Shown here in pieces: positions 33,554 through 44,059 of a DNA stretch of 64,000 nucleotides; the first letter of the stretch is position 1; each line of letters opens with the position of its first letter. Origin of the DNA: Acidobacteriota bacterium. GTDB lineage: Bacteria > Acidobacteriota > Blastocatellia > Pyrinomonadales > Pyrinomonadaceae. The stretch covers positions 1-64,000 of the forward strand of contig QHXI01000090.1 of NCBI GenBank assembly GCA_003222895.1, in the 5' to 3' direction. The notes below the pieces were generated by a model. The model did not search any database and was not told the DNA's origin. It saw nothing but the letters and a program-made list of their open reading frames with translations. Position numbers and translations under genes: made by a program.

Positions 33554-36500
33554 ATGAATCACTTTTCGCGCGCGTTTCTCATCGTCTTCATTACAAGTTT
33601 TACCGCGCTAGCTCAATACAATCCCGAAAACTTTTCCGCAATGAAGTGGCGGCTCGTTGGGCCACATCGCGCCGGCCGCGTCACCACCGTGGCGGGCATT
33701 CCCGGCCAGCCATCGATTTATTACTTCGGCACGCCGGGCGGCGGCGTTTGGAAGACGAGCGATGGCGGCCGCACCTGGAAACCGATCTTTGACGACGCGC
33801 AGGTGCCGTCGATTGGCGCTGTCGTGGTCGCCCCATCGAATCCAAACATCGTCTACGTGGGCACGGGCGAGCAGTTGGAAGGCAACGGTATTTACAAATC
33901 AATTGACGCGGGTGCGACCTGGACCAATGTGGGATTAACCGACGTGCATCATATTTCTTCGATCGTCGTCGATCCGCGAGATCCCAACGTTGTCCTGGTC
34001 GGCACTTACAATTTTTCATTCCCCGATCCGCAGCGCGGTGTCTTCAAAACACCCGATGGCGGCAAGACCTGGAGCAAAGTTTTCTTCAAAGACGATAAGA
34101 CGAGCATCGCCGATATGTGCGCCGCCCCTGACGATCCGCGCGTAATTTATGCGGCGAGTTTTGCGTTGCAATTCGATCCGAACAACCGGCGCGGAGCTGC
34201 CGAAGCGCAAATCTTCAAATCGACAGACGAAGGCGCGACCTGGCAGCAGGTCAGCGAAACAGGTCTGCCGGCTAATCCGCGTGGGCGCATCGGCGTAACT
34301 GTCGCCCGCGGAACAAATGGGAAACGCGTCTACGCGATCATGAGCCAGGGTTTCTTTCGATCCGACGATGGCGGCGCGACCTGGCAACAGAGCACAAAAG
34401 ATCCGCGCGTGCTCGGCAGCGGATATTTCAGCCGCACGTACGCTGATCCAAACAACGGCGACCTGGTTTACGTGGTGCAGACCTCAACGTATCGGTCGAC
34501 TGACGGTGGCAAAACTTTTCAAGCATGGAAAGGCGAACCCAGCGGCGAAGACGATCACGTGCTCTGGATCGATCCGACCGATTCGCAACGTATTCTTATG
34601 GGAACCGATCAGGGCGCGGTGATCACGCTCAACAGCGGCGGCACGTGGACCGAATGGTTCAATCAACCTACGGGCGAGATGTATCACGTCACGACCGACA
34701 ATCAATTTCCCTATCGGGTCTACGCGGCGCAGCAGGACAGCGGATCGGTCGCCGTGCTGAGTCGTAGCGACTTTGGCATAATCACGTATCGCGATTGGTT
34801 CTCGACCGGCGCGTTTGAAAGTGGTCGTATCGTTCCTGACACGACCAATCCGAATCTGGTTTTCGCGGTTGGTTGGTACGGATCAGTTTTGCGTTTGGAT
34901 CGAACAACGGGTCAGCTCGCGACCGTGTTCGCTCCCGGCGCGAAGTATCGTTATACGTGGGAGACGCCGCTGATGCGTTCACCTCACGATCCAAAGACGA
35001 TGTATCTCGGGACGCAATACGTGATGCGCACAACTGACGACGGTGAAAATTGGCAGGAGATGAGTCCCGATCTTACAACCACGGATCCGGCAAAGCCCGG
35101 CAACGGAGTGATTCAAGTCATCGCCCCATCAGCAGCGAAATCCGGAGAGCTCTGGGTTGGCACAAGCATCGGCCTGGTCCAACTCACGCGTGACAACGGC
35201 GCGACGTGGAACGTCGTCACGCCCGCGGAATTACCGGCGAACAGCAGCATCACTCTGATCGAAGCTTCACCAAACGACGGAGACACAGCTTATGTCGTCG
35301 CGGCTGGCCGCAACGACTTGCATCCTTACATCTATCGCACGCGCGATGCCGGAAAGACCTGGCAAAAGACTGTGAACGGCCTGCCTGATAACGCCATCGC
35401 GCGCGTCGTTCGTGAAGATCCGCAGCGGAAAGGGTTGCTGTACGGCGGAACCGAAAAAGCAGTCTACGTTTCGTACGACGGCGGCGACCATTGGCAGTCT
35501 CTGCAGTTCAATCTGCCGACGGTTTCAGTGCGCGACCTGCACGTTCATGGCGACGATCTGGTGGCGGCAACTTACGGACGTTCGCTTTGGGTTCTTGATG
35601 ACATCTCGCCGCTGCGACAGACGGGTTCTGAGATCGCGAGCGCTCAATTATTCAAACCTTCAACGGCGGTGCGCACGCGTTGGGACAATCATCCCGACAC
35701 GCCTTTGCCGCCTGAGACACCGCACGGCGACAATCCGCCGGATGGCGTGATCATTTATTATTATTTGAAGTCGGCGCCGAAAGAGATCTCGCTCGAGATT
35801 CGCGACGATCGCGGCAACGTCGTCAGAAGATTCTCAGATAAAGCCGAGCCACGCGATCCGCGTCCGAAGAATGTTCCGGAATGGTGGTTTGAACCGCCCA
35901 CGGCGCTATCGACGAGGGTGGGCTTGAATCGTTTCGTTTGGAATTTGCAGTGGCCGCATCCGGACGCGCTCGCGTTCAGCTTCCGCGGACTGCCGCTTGA
36001 TTACATTGAATACACCCTGCCCGATCACGCGGTCGCCGGCAACACGCCAGTCAATCAACCACCGGGACCGTTTGTCGTGCCCGGAACTTACGAAGTTATT
36101 TTGACGGTGGATGGTAAGACCTATCGTCAACCTCTAACCGTTGCCCTCGATCCGCGCGTGAAAACTTCAGCAGCGGACTTGCAAGCGCAGACCGATCTCG
36201 CGCGCATGATCGACGACTGGATGAACATCAGCTATCGGGCTTATAACGACGTGACCAAGCTACGCGCGACGCTGGATGAGCTTCGACGGTCGGATAAGTT
36301 TGAATCAAAAGAGGTACTGGTTACGTTGGATAAAGATCTGGGCGAGCTTCAGGACGGATTTGGCGCCATCAATCGAGACATCACGCGGTTCGTCACGATG
36401 GTTCAGAGTGGCGACGCCCGCCCAGCTAAATCGATCATCGAAAATGTCGCGCCGTCCTGCATTGCTTTAAAAAATAATCTGGCCCATTTGAGAATCCTCA

Positions 36501-36601
36501 ACCAGGAAAAGCTAGCAAGTTTGAATACGATGTTAAGGCAAAGCAGGCTCGCACTCATACCGATTCCTACTATTCCAAATGATCCCAAGTGTACGAATTG
36601 A
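33554..36601 (+). CDS. Secreted sortilin/VPS10-type BNR-repeat propeller protein
   Basis: This 1015-residue protein has a signal peptide (about 1-20, ending ALAQ) and a WD/BNR-type ten-bladed propeller region. At least six Asp-box motifs are visible, such as SDGGRTWKP, SIDAGATW, TPDGGKTWS, STDEGATWQ and STDGGKTFQ. The C-terminal third has a beta domain (IIYYYLKSAP) and a helical tail (TDLARMIDDWMNIS). Relatives are annotated as exported glycosyl hydrolases or sortilin-like proteins, but no catalytic residues are assigned. It shares layout and sequence with the gene at 44521, so one arose by duplication. Confidence 0.85.
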   Translation: MNHFSRAFLIVFITSFTALAQYNPENFSAMKWRLVGPHRAGRVTTVAGIPGQPSIYYFGTPGGGVWKTSDGGRTWKPIFDDAQVPSIGAVVVAPSNPNIVYVGTGEQLEGNGIYKSIDAGATWTNVGLTDVHHISSIVVDPRDPNVVLVGTYNFSFPDPQRGVFKTPDGGKTWSKVFFKDDKTSIADMCAAPDDPRVIYAASFALQFDPNNRRGAAEAQIFKSTDEGATWQQVSETGLPANPRGRIGVTVARGTNGKRVYAIMSQGFFRSDDGGATWQQSTKDPRVLGSGYFSRTYADPNNGDLVYVVQTSTYRSTDGGKTFQAWKGEPSGEDDHVLWIDPTDSQRILMGTDQGAVITLNSGGTWTEWFNQPTGEMYHVTTDNQFPYRVYAAQQDSGSVAVLSRSDFGIITYRDWFSTGAFESGRIVPDTTNPNLVFAVGWYGSVLRLDRTTGQLATVFAPGAKYRYTWETPLMRSPHDPKTMYLGTQYVMRTTDDGENWQEMSPDLTTTDPAKPGNGVIQVIAPSAAKSGELWVGTSIGLVQLTRDNGATWNVVTPAELPANSSITLIEASPNDGDTAYVVAAGRNDLHPYIYRTRDAGKTWQKTVNGLPDNAIARVVREDPQRKGLLYGGTEKAVYVSYDGGDHWQSLQFNLPTVSVRDLHVHGDDLVAATYGRSLWVLDDISPLRQTGSEIASAQLFKPSTAVRTRWDNHPDTPLPPETPHGDNPPDGVIIYYYLKSAPKEISLEIRDDRGNVVRRFSDKAEPRDPRPKNVPEWWFEPPTALSTRVGLNRFVWNLQWPHPDALAFSFRGLPLDYIEYTLPDHAVAGNTPVNQPPGPFVVPGTYEVILTVDGKTYRQPLTVALDPRVKTSAADLQAQTDLARMIDDWMNISYRAYNDVTKLRATLDELRRSDKFESKEVLVTLDKDLGELQDGFGAINRDITRFVTMVQSGDARPAKSIIENVAPSCIALKNNLAHLRILNQEKLASLNTMLRQSRLALIPIPTIPNDPKCTN

Positions 36602-36611
36602 TAAGGGAAGA

Positions 36612-36998
36612 ATGACCAAACGCGCTATACATCGCGAAATTCCAGAGGCGCATCGCGCCTCAGAGCACCTCGATAACGAGCGCACGTTCCTCGCGTGGGT
36701 GCGCACGAACGTCGCACTAATCAGTCTCGGCTTTGTTGTCTCACGGCTCAGTCCAACACTCAGCGCGGCTGGAGCGACCAATGCGAGCCGGATCCTCTCC
36801 AGAACTCAACCAGTCGGAATCGTGCTCATTGTGTTTGGAGCCTTAGTGACCGTGCTCGCAGCTTTGCGCTACGATCAAGTCAACCGTCAGATCGAAGCCG
36901 GAGTGGTAAAGCCTGATCGCGCTTTGGTTTGGGTCGTGACCCTGATAATCAGTCTGTTATCGGCAGCCGCGGTCGTCTACATGGTAATGGGCGGCTGA
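36612..36998 (+). CDS. DUF202/YidH-family membrane protein
   Basis: This 128-residue protein carries the signature SEHLDNERTFLAWVRTNVALI followed by three predicted membrane helices. The function is unknown. The ATG at 36612 lies 10 bases after the propeller gene stop, with AAGGGAAG between, so it may be cotranscribed. Its stop is inside a strong hairpin. Confidence 0.88.
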   Translation: MTKRAIHREIPEAHRASEHLDNERTFLAWVRTNVALISLGFVVSRLSPTLSAAGATNASRILSRTQPVGIVLIVFGALVTVLAALRYDQVNRQIEAGVVKPDRALVWVVTLIISLLSAAAVVYMVMGG

Positions 36999-37018
36999 GA
37001 GAAATCTCCCGGCCGCCC
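36989..37018. terminator. Hairpin between convergent genes (weak terminator)
   Basis: GGGCGGC (36989-36995) pairs with GCCGCCC (37012-37018) and an inner GAG/CTC pair extends the stem. It is followed by ATCTTGTCT, only modestly T-rich on the plus strand. It lies between genes transcribed towards each other. Confidence 0.45.
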
Positions 37019-37047
37019 ATCTTGTCTAATCGATTTCAGCAGAGCTA

Positions 37048-39070
37048 CTACGAACAACTTCCATTCACCGTGTAATGCGGGCCGCTGTCTATTGCTGGCC
37101 CGCTTCCCTGGCTCTTCGGCACAACCACTCTCGCCGTCGCAGTTCCGACATTTCCAGTCGAATCCGTAACTTTGATGGTGATTGTGTAAACCCGGCCGTC
37201 GCCGTCGCCATCTCGTTCAGCACGCAATTGAACTGACTTACAATCGCCTGCGATTACAATGTCATTCAGCGTGTTGCCATCACCTTCGCTGTTCTCCAAC
37301 TCATCACTGATAACCTTCGAGATGACGACGTCGCCAACGCCGAGGCCCGTATCGCAGCTATCCGATACGCTCGCGACAAAGTTAGTTATGGTAAAGCTCA
37401 CGTACTTGTGATTCGGAGACCACAGTATGGGCGCGGCCCCGTTCAGTGTAATCACTGGCGCTGTCGAATCGACAACGTTTACGGTGCGCGTCTGTGAGAC
37501 CGCCGGATTACCCGACGGATCGCTGGCGGTGTAGGTGATCGTGTATGTCCCCGGCGTGTTGACATCCACCGTGCCGGCCGCAGTTGCCGGAAAACTGCCC
37601 GCGCAATTATCGCTGGCGGTCGCGCCAGGATCGGTGAAGCTCGTGTGGCACTCAACGGTCATCGGATTAGATCCATTAAGGGTGATCAGCGGTGCAGTCG
37701 TGTCAACTACGTTTACCGTGCGATTTTTTGAGGTCGTATGCGAGCCATCGCTGACCATGTACGTCAACATGTAGCTGCCGACAACATTTGAATTGACCGC
37801 GCCGCTCACGATGATCGCGCTCGTCAAATCGCCCGCGCACTGATCGCTCGCAGTCGCGCCAAGATCTACAAAAGTAGTATGGCACTCGACTGTCATTGGA
37901 TTCGGGCCATTAAGGGTGATTGTCGGCGCTTGCGTGTCGACGATGTTAATGATCACATCGTCAGTGTCTGATCCGCCGCCTGATGACGAAAGCGTGAGCG
38001 TGATGGTGTGCGTCCCGGCCGGCAGAGCCACCACCAACGTCGCACCCGTGCCAAGTGTCGTCGTTCCCTCTGTCCAGGTGTACGTCAGCGTCCCGCTTCC
38101 CGTTGACGCAGTCCCATCGAGAGTCGCGCTCGTGGTTACGCCGGAACACTCGACAGTCTGATCGGGTCCGGCATTCGCAACCAACGGAGTCGCCGTGTTG
38201 CTGAGTTTCTGAATACGATCATTTCCAGAGTCGGCCACGAATACGTTTATTAAAAGTTCCGGTTGAGGTGAAGCTCTGAATTCGATTGTTGCCGCTATCA
38301 GCAACATAGACGTTGCCTCCCGCGGCGGTCACGCCGGTAGGTGAGGTGAATTCGCTGTTCCCGCTGCCCGAGGTTCCCCACACCCTGACAAATCCACCGG
38401 TTGAAGTAAATTCTTCAATGCGACTATTGCCGGTGTCGGCTACATAGACGTTGTCAGATACGTCAATCGCGATCCCTTGAGGGAAACTCATCTGCCCATT
38501 TCCGGCTCCGCTGCTGCCCCAATCGACAATATGAGTTCCAGCCGAGTCGTATTTTCGTATTCGGTGATTGTTGCCATCCAGGATGTAGACATTATTCGCG
38601 GAGTCCACGGCCACGCCGCTCGGACTTAGTAAGCCGCTCCCGACGAAATTCAAAAAGGTGCCGATTGAATTGAACTTTGACACCCGATTCGTTGGATCAT
38701 TTGCATCCGAGACATAAATGTTTCCGGCTGAATCAACCGCGATTCCGGAAGGCGTAATAAATTGCCCGGGTGAAGAACCGCCGCTTCCGAACTTCAGTAT
38801 GAAGGTCCCGGTGTTATCAAACTTTTGCACGCGCTGACCGCCTTCCGCAACGTAGACATTTCCGCCAGCGTCAACGGTGATGGCGGTAGGTGTAAAAAAC
38901 TGACCGTCGTTTGATCCGGTACTTCCCCACTTCGTCACAAAGGTAAGGGCGGCGACGCCGATTGACACCGCTAATACAATCGCTGCGACTGCCGTGGTTC
39001 TATTGAACAAGCGCCGCATTAATGTCAATTTCGACGGAGAAGATTGACGGGGGTTCCTACTGTGTAGCAT
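37048..39070 (-). pseudogene. NHL-repeat and Ig-like-repeat exported protein, frameshifted
   Basis: From ATG 39070 (good AAGGAG site) the reading frame encodes a signal anchor and NHL-type repeats (GIAVDSAGNIYVSD, GIAIDVSDNVYVAD). It stops at 38219 after the nonsense tail NKRIRGRLWK. A second frame, overlapping it, begins in the middle of another NHL blade (NVFVADSGNDRIQKL) and runs to 37048. It carries a PKD-like domain and two or three Ig-like DUF5011-type repeats (TITLNGPNPMTVECH). About 30 residues of one blade are absent at the join. The likely history is a repeat-mediated deletion that broke the frame, or an assembly collapse. Confidence 0.8.
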
Positions 39071-39269
39071 GTGTGTGCTCCTTATGATTTTTTTACAGAG
39101 ACCGTCGAGCTTGTGGGAAGTTCGAGTGGCGGCGGACAATATCACAGAAGCAGCGTCTTGGCACGAGGAATCTGGACAGCGAACATGGTCGAACTAGCGG
39201 AACGCTTGATTGTGGCATCTGAGGCGAATAAATTAGCTGCTTTCTTAAGGAGACTTCTGGGAGGACAGG

Positions 39270-41426
39270 ATGAGGCGCACATTAATCTTATTGTTCGTTA
39301 GCGTATTCGCGGCAGGTCTGACGATCGGTTTTAGGAGCTCCGCAGCCGAGAGCATCGGAGGCGCGGGGCAAAAACCTGCCGAAATCAAAATCGATCCGAA
39401 AACGTTCGAAGACTACGTTGGGCAATACGTCTTCGCCGAGAATCCGGATCTCGTGCTGTCGTTCTTTCGCGAAGGGACGAACTATTTCATTCAGGCGTCG
39501 AGCCAGGGACGAATTCAAATCTATCCGGCCAGCACTTCAAAATTCTTCACAAAGATTCTTGATGCCGACGCTACTTTCGTTCGTGACCCGCAAGGAAAAG
39601 TCATCGCCGTTCTGTGGCGTCAAGGGGATCGATCAGCGCGAGCGCAAAGAACCAGCGACCAGCCCGAGATCCTAACCGATGTCGCGTTCAATCGTCGCGA
39701 CGAGATGATTCGCATGCGCGACGGCGTGCGTTTGCACACCCTGATTTACACTCCAAAAGATCAAAAGGAGCCATTGCCGATAATCGTTAATCGCACGCCC
39801 TATGGAATAGCTGAGACAGATTCCGACACTGTCAATCGACGGTATCGCGACCTGATCCACGATGGCTACATTTTTGTCCTACAAGACATTCGCGGACGAT
39901 ACGGATCGGAAGGCCAGTTCGTGATGAATCGTCCCCTCCACGATCCGAAAGATGCGAAAGGCATCGACGAAAGCACCGACACCTACGACACGATTGACTG
40001 GCTGGTGAAAAACCTCAAGAAGAACAATCGCCGCGTGGGCATCCTCGGCGTTTCCTACGATGGTTGGCTTTCAGCGGTGGCGACGATCAATGCACATCCC
40101 GCGCTGAAAGCGTCGTCGCCACAGGCGCCGATGACCGACACATGGCTGGGTGACGATTTCTTTCACAACGGCGCATTCCGTCAAAGCTACGGTTACGAAT
40201 ACGTGAAGATGATGGAGACGTCGAAAGAGAATTCTGAAGTATCTTTCGACAAGGACGCCTACGACTGGTATCTCGAAAAAGGATCGCTCGGCAGAATCAC
40301 CGAATTGAACGAAGGAAAGTTTCCAACGTGGAATGCGTTCGTCGCGCATCCTGCTTACGACGACTATTGGCAAGCACGCGGCTACGGAAACAAGCTCAAA
40401 GCTACGAGCGTCGCTACGTTGGTAGTCGGCGGGTGGTGGGATCAGGAGGATTATTACGGCGCTTTGAAAACGTACGAGGCGCTGGAGAAATTCGACAAGA
40501 GCAATCACAACTTCGTCGTGCTCGGGCCGTGGAACCATGGCGGATGGAATGGCTTCGGGCGAAGCCTGGGTGATGTGAACTTTGGCAGCTCAACCGGAAA
40601 TTACTTTCGCTCGCAAGTGCAGGCTCCGTGGTTTGCTTATTACTTGAAAGGCAAAGGCAAGCTAAATGAACCGGAGGCGCTGACTTTCGAAAGCGGGAGC
40701 AATCAGTGGACGAGATCCGATCGCTGGCCGCCGAGAGAAGCTGTGGCGCGCGATCTCTTTCTGCACGATGCTGGCAAAGCATCTTTTGATAAGTCCGCGC
40801 CAGTCGGATTCCGCGATTACGCCGAATACGTTTCTGATCCCACCAATCCGGTGCCCTATCGCAACCGGCCGATTCAACCAACTTACGGCCGCGGTTCAAG
40901 TTGGTATACGTGGCTGGTTCAGGATCAGAAATTTCTCGAGGGGCGCCGCGATGTATTGAGTTGGAAGAGCGAGGTGCTCGATAGCGATTTGACGATCGAC
41001 GGCGAGGTGATGGCGCACATGTTCGCTTCAACCTCAGGAACTGACAGCGACTGGGTGGTAAAGCTAGTCGATGTTTATCCCGACCACAATCCGGATGATC
41101 CAAAGATGAATGGCTATCAGTTAATGATCGTCGATGAGATCTTTCGCGGGCGTTACTTGTACAGCTTTGAACGAGCAGAGCCCATCGTGGCGGACCAGGT
41201 GAATGAATACATGATCGACTTACGCGCAAATAATCATACGTTCAAGAAAGGGCATCGCGTGATGGTGCAAGTGCAATCCACCTGGTTTCCGCTTTACGAT
41301 CGCAATCCGCAGAAATTCGTCGAGAACATTTTCAAAGCGCAGCCGCAGGACTATCAGCCGGCGACGCAACGCGTTTATGAATCCGCGTGTTATCCGTCGC
41401 ACCTGACTTTGCCGGTCATGCCTTAA
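39270..41426 (+). CDS. CocE/NonD-family hydrolase (X-Pro dipeptidyl-peptidase S15 fold), exported
   Basis: This 718-residue protein has a signal peptide (about 1-24) and a short beta domain. The alpha/beta hydrolase core begins at about 145, with RDGVRLHTLIYTP and the nucleophile in GVSYDGWLS. The cap and C-terminal jelly-roll domains follow (SWFPLYDRNP). Enzymes of this fold cut acyl-ester or X-Pro peptide bonds. A strongly conserved DIRGRYGS segment fits the family. It stands alone between the broken NHL gene and the racemase-like gene. Confidence 0.88.
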   Translation: MRRTLILLFVSVFAAGLTIGFRSSAAESIGGAGQKPAEIKIDPKTFEDYVGQYVFAENPDLVLSFFREGTNYFIQASSQGRIQIYPASTSKFFTKILDADATFVRDPQGKVIAVLWRQGDRSARAQRTSDQPEILTDVAFNRRDEMIRMRDGVRLHTLIYTPKDQKEPLPIIVNRTPYGIAETDSDTVNRRYRDLIHDGYIFVLQDIRGRYGSEGQFVMNRPLHDPKDAKGIDESTDTYDTIDWLVKNLKKNNRRVGILGVSYDGWLSAVATINAHPALKASSPQAPMTDTWLGDDFFHNGAFRQSYGYEYVKMMETSKENSEVSFDKDAYDWYLEKGSLGRITELNEGKFPTWNAFVAHPAYDDYWQARGYGNKLKATSVATLVVGGWWDQEDYYGALKTYEALEKFDKSNHNFVVLGPWNHGGWNGFGRSLGDVNFGSSTGNYFRSQVQAPWFAYYLKGKGKLNEPEALTFESGSNQWTRSDRWPPREAVARDLFLHDAGKASFDKSAPVGFRDYAEYVSDPTNPVPYRNRPIQPTYGRGSSWYTWLVQDQKFLEGRRDVLSWKSEVLDSDLTIDGEVMAHMFASTSGTDSDWVVKLVDVYPDHNPDDPKMNGYQLMIVDEIFRGRYLYSFERAEPIVADQVNEYMIDLRANNHTFKKGHRVMVQVQSTWFPLYDRNPQKFVENIFKAQPQDYQPATQRVYESACYPSHLTLPVMP

Positions 41427-41563
41427 TCGCTGAGCGGCGTACTGGCCATGAAGAATCCTTTATTGGTCGCCACGACGCGAATCGAATGAACCGATCGACC
41501 GGTTTTTTCTCGTCGGTCGTATGGAAGAATTGATTGCGGCAGCACGATTATCCAAAGCAACTT

Positions 41564-42259
41564 ATGAAGACAGTTGGCATCATCGGCGGCATCGGTCCTG
41601 AATCGACGATCGAATATTACCGCTTCATCATCGCAGGATATCGCGCGCGGACAAACGACGACAGTTATCCCGCGATCATCATCAACAGCGTCGATCTCAG
41701 CAAATTGGTAGGCTGGATGAACGCGAACGAACTCGATGCGGTTACTAACTATCTGGCGGCCGCAATTGAGAAGCTTGCGCGCGCAGGAGCGGATTTCGCG
41801 GCGCTTGCCGCCAATACTCCGCACATCGTCATCAATCAAATTCGCGAACGCTCGCCGCTGCCGATGATCAGCATCGTCGAGGCAACGCGCGACAAGGCAA
41901 GTGCCCTCGGGCTACGGCGACTCGGATTATTCGGAACGCGTTTCACGATGCAGAGCCAATTCTATCCAGAAACGTTCGCCGAGAAGCAGATAACGATCGT
42001 CGTTCCTAACGAAGCCGAGCAGGATTACATTCACGAAAAATATTTCACTGAATTGATCAAGAACATTTTTCTATCCGAAACGCGCGCGCGCTTGCTTGAG
42101 ATCGTCCGTCGAATGAAAAATGACGATGCTATCGATGGATTAATACTCGGCGGCACTGAGCTTCCTCTGATTCTTCGTGAGGGCGGCGACGACCAACTTC
42201 CCTTCCTCGACACGACGCGCATTCACGCCGACGCGATTGTGGACGAGATACTTTCCTAA
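41564..42259 (+). CDS. Aspartate/glutamate racemase-fold protein lacking both catalytic Cys
   Basis: This 231-residue protein begins MKTVGIIGGIGPESTIEYY, the start of the Asp/Glu/hydantoin racemase superfamily. The two catalytic cysteine positions are occupied by other residues: CNT reads ANT with Ala83 (LAANTPH), and GCTE reads GGTE with Gly197. The rest of both loops is kept. The Asn-Thr and Thr-Glu pairs of the substrate pocket remain, so it may bind an acidic amino acid without racemising it, or perform another reaction. ATG 41564 is preferred to an upstream start that adds ten unrelated residues. Confidence 0.75.
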   Translation: MKTVGIIGGIGPESTIEYYRFIIAGYRARTNDDSYPAIIINSVDLSKLVGWMNANELDAVTNYLAAAIEKLARAGADFAALAANTPHIVINQIRERSPLPMISIVEATRDKASALGLRRLGLFGTRFTMQSQFYPETFAEKQITIVVPNEAEQDYIHEKYFTELIKNIFLSETRARLLEIVRRMKNDDAIDGLILGGTELPLILREGGDDQLPFLDTTRIHADAIVDEILS

Positions 42260-42397
42260 TCCGTAGACAGATTCAAAGCGGCGTGATACAAATGCCGCGC
42301 TTTCGTTGCCACCTCGCGTTTGATGGAGATACTCACATGTCCGGAGCAACTCCATAAATCATTTGAACAAATTCTCATCCAGAAAAGGAACCAAGCC

Positions 42398-43507
42398 ATG
42401 CGCATCGCATCATTCAACGTCGAAAACATGTTTCGTCGGGCCGTCGCGCTGAACTTGGCCACGTGGAAAGACGGCAAGGTAATTCTCGATCAGTACGCTA
42501 AGGTCAATTCGCTTCTTCAGGAGCCCGTTTACACCGCGGCGATCAAGAAATCGATCATTGATGCGCTGGACACACTTGGATTGAAGAAGAGCAATGAATC
42601 GCAATTCGTGATCCTGCGCGAGAACCACGGGCATCTCCTGAAGCGACCAAAATCCGGGCCCATGCAAGTCATCGCCGAGGGACGTAGCGATTTTATCGGC
42701 TGGGTCGAACTGAAGACGGAAGCAGTCGATGAGGTTGCCACCAAGATGACTGCGAAAGTAATTCGTGAAGTCAACGCGGACGTCTTGGCAGTGATCGAAG
42801 CCGAGGATCGAATTGCCCTGGTGCGCTTCAACGATCAACTATTGAAGCCGATTCATTCCACGTATGGCGGAATCATGCTAATTGACGGCAACGATGACCG
42901 CGGAATCGATGTCGGCTTGCTAACGAAGCAGCCTTCGATGATCGAATCAATTGTTAGCCATGTTGACGACATGACGGGCGGCAAACGCATCTTCAGTCGC
43001 GACTGCGTTGAATACACAGTTCGGGTTACGGCGACGAAACGAATTCTCGTGATGGTGAATCATTTCAAAAGCAAAGGATTCGGCAATCAGGCCACCTCTG
43101 ACGCCAAAAGGAAAGCTCAAGCACAACGCGTGCGCAACATTTACGATCAGCGACGTGCCCAGGGTGTTGACTTGATCGCAGTCGTCGGGGACTTCAACGA
43201 CACGCCCGACAGCGCACCGCTGAAACCGCTGCTGTCACAGCAATCGGATCTGAAAGACATTTTCGACCACCCAAAATTCAAAAGTGACGGCCATCTCGGC
43301 ACGTTCGGCAACGGCACTAAGAACAACAAGATCGATTACATCCTGCTCTCGCCCGCTCTATTCAGTCGCGTCACGAACGGCGGCGTCGAGCGTCGAGGTG
43401 TTTGGGGTGGGACGAACGGAACTCTCTTTCCGCACTTTCCTGAAATTACAAAATCAATCGAAGCCGCGTCGGATCATGCCGCGATTTTCGCCGACTTGGA
43501 TTTGTGA
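42398..43507 (+). CDS. Endonuclease/exonuclease/phosphatase (EEP) family protein
   Basis: This 369-residue protein starts MRIASFNVENMFRRA, the first EEP motif with the Asn metal ligand. It continues with DVLAVIEAED, the VVGDFNDTP motif and the C-terminal DHAAIFADL His-containing motif. It could cleave DNA, RNA or a phosphoester; the family cannot be resolved by eye. There is no signal peptide. An AAAAGGA site lies ahead of ATG 42398. Its stop overlaps the next start (GTGA at 43504-43507). Confidence 0.85.
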   Translation: MRIASFNVENMFRRAVALNLATWKDGKVILDQYAKVNSLLQEPVYTAAIKKSIIDALDTLGLKKSNESQFVILRENHGHLLKRPKSGPMQVIAEGRSDFIGWVELKTEAVDEVATKMTAKVIREVNADVLAVIEAEDRIALVRFNDQLLKPIHSTYGGIMLIDGNDDRGIDVGLLTKQPSMIESIVSHVDDMTGGKRIFSRDCVEYTVRVTATKRILVMVNHFKSKGFGNQATSDAKRKAQAQRVRNIYDQRRAQGVDLIAVVGDFNDTPDSAPLKPLLSQQSDLKDIFDHPKFKSDGHLGTFGNGTKNNKIDYILLSPALFSRVTNGGVERRGVWGGTNGTLFPHFPEITKSIEAASDHAAIFADLDL

Positions 43508-43989
43508 CGAGTTGCATGCCATATCCACCGCCAGCAACACTGAAACAATTTCTAAAGCCTTACGATCGCGAGACTCAGACGCTCGCGTTAGCTCTTCGCG
43601 CGCTGGTGCTCGAAGAGATGGCGCCCTGTTACGAAAATATTTATGACGCGTACAGCGCGGTCGCGATTGGTTACGGGACGAGCGATCGCTTGAGTGACGG
43701 CGTCTTTCACATCGCGGTGTATGCTAAGCACGTGAATCTTGGATTCAATGACGGCGCGACACTTGCTGATCCAAAAAACATTCTTCTAGGAAACGGCAAT
43801 CGCATTCGTCACATTTCAATCAAGACTCCGGAAGACTTGAAACGGCCAGAGCTGCGCGCCTACATTCGCCGTGCGAAGAAAAAAGCAATTGCTGATGCGC
43901 GAAAATTAGGCGAGCCGCTGCCGAAGAAACCCAGGGGCGTTGTCTCAATCGTGAAGGCGATCTATGCGAAGAAACGCCGGCCAAAATAA
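43504..43989 (+). CDS. DUF1801-domain protein
   Basis: This protein has 161 residues if the GTG at 43504 is used, or 157 from ATG 43516. It carries the DUF1801 (YdhG-like) core (MAPCYENIYDAYSAV, FHIAVYAKHVNLGF, IRHISIKTPEDLK) and a basic C-terminal tail (KAIYAKKRRPK). The function is unknown; the fold resembles iron-chaperone-like domains. Its start overlaps the EEP gene stop, so the two are probably translated together. Confidence 0.75.
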   Translation: MTSCMPYPPPATLKQFLKPYDRETQTLALALRALVLEEMAPCYENIYDAYSAVAIGYGTSDRLSDGVFHIAVYAKHVNLGFNDGATLADPKNILLGNGNRIRHISIKTPEDLKRPELRAYIRRAKKKAIADARKLGEPLPKKPRGVVSIVKAIYAKKRRPK

Positions 43990-44059
43990 TATGCGTGCGC
44001 AATTAAGTTTCGGTTCAACTATGTCCGTGACAAAGGATTTGCCTGACAAAGGATAGACG

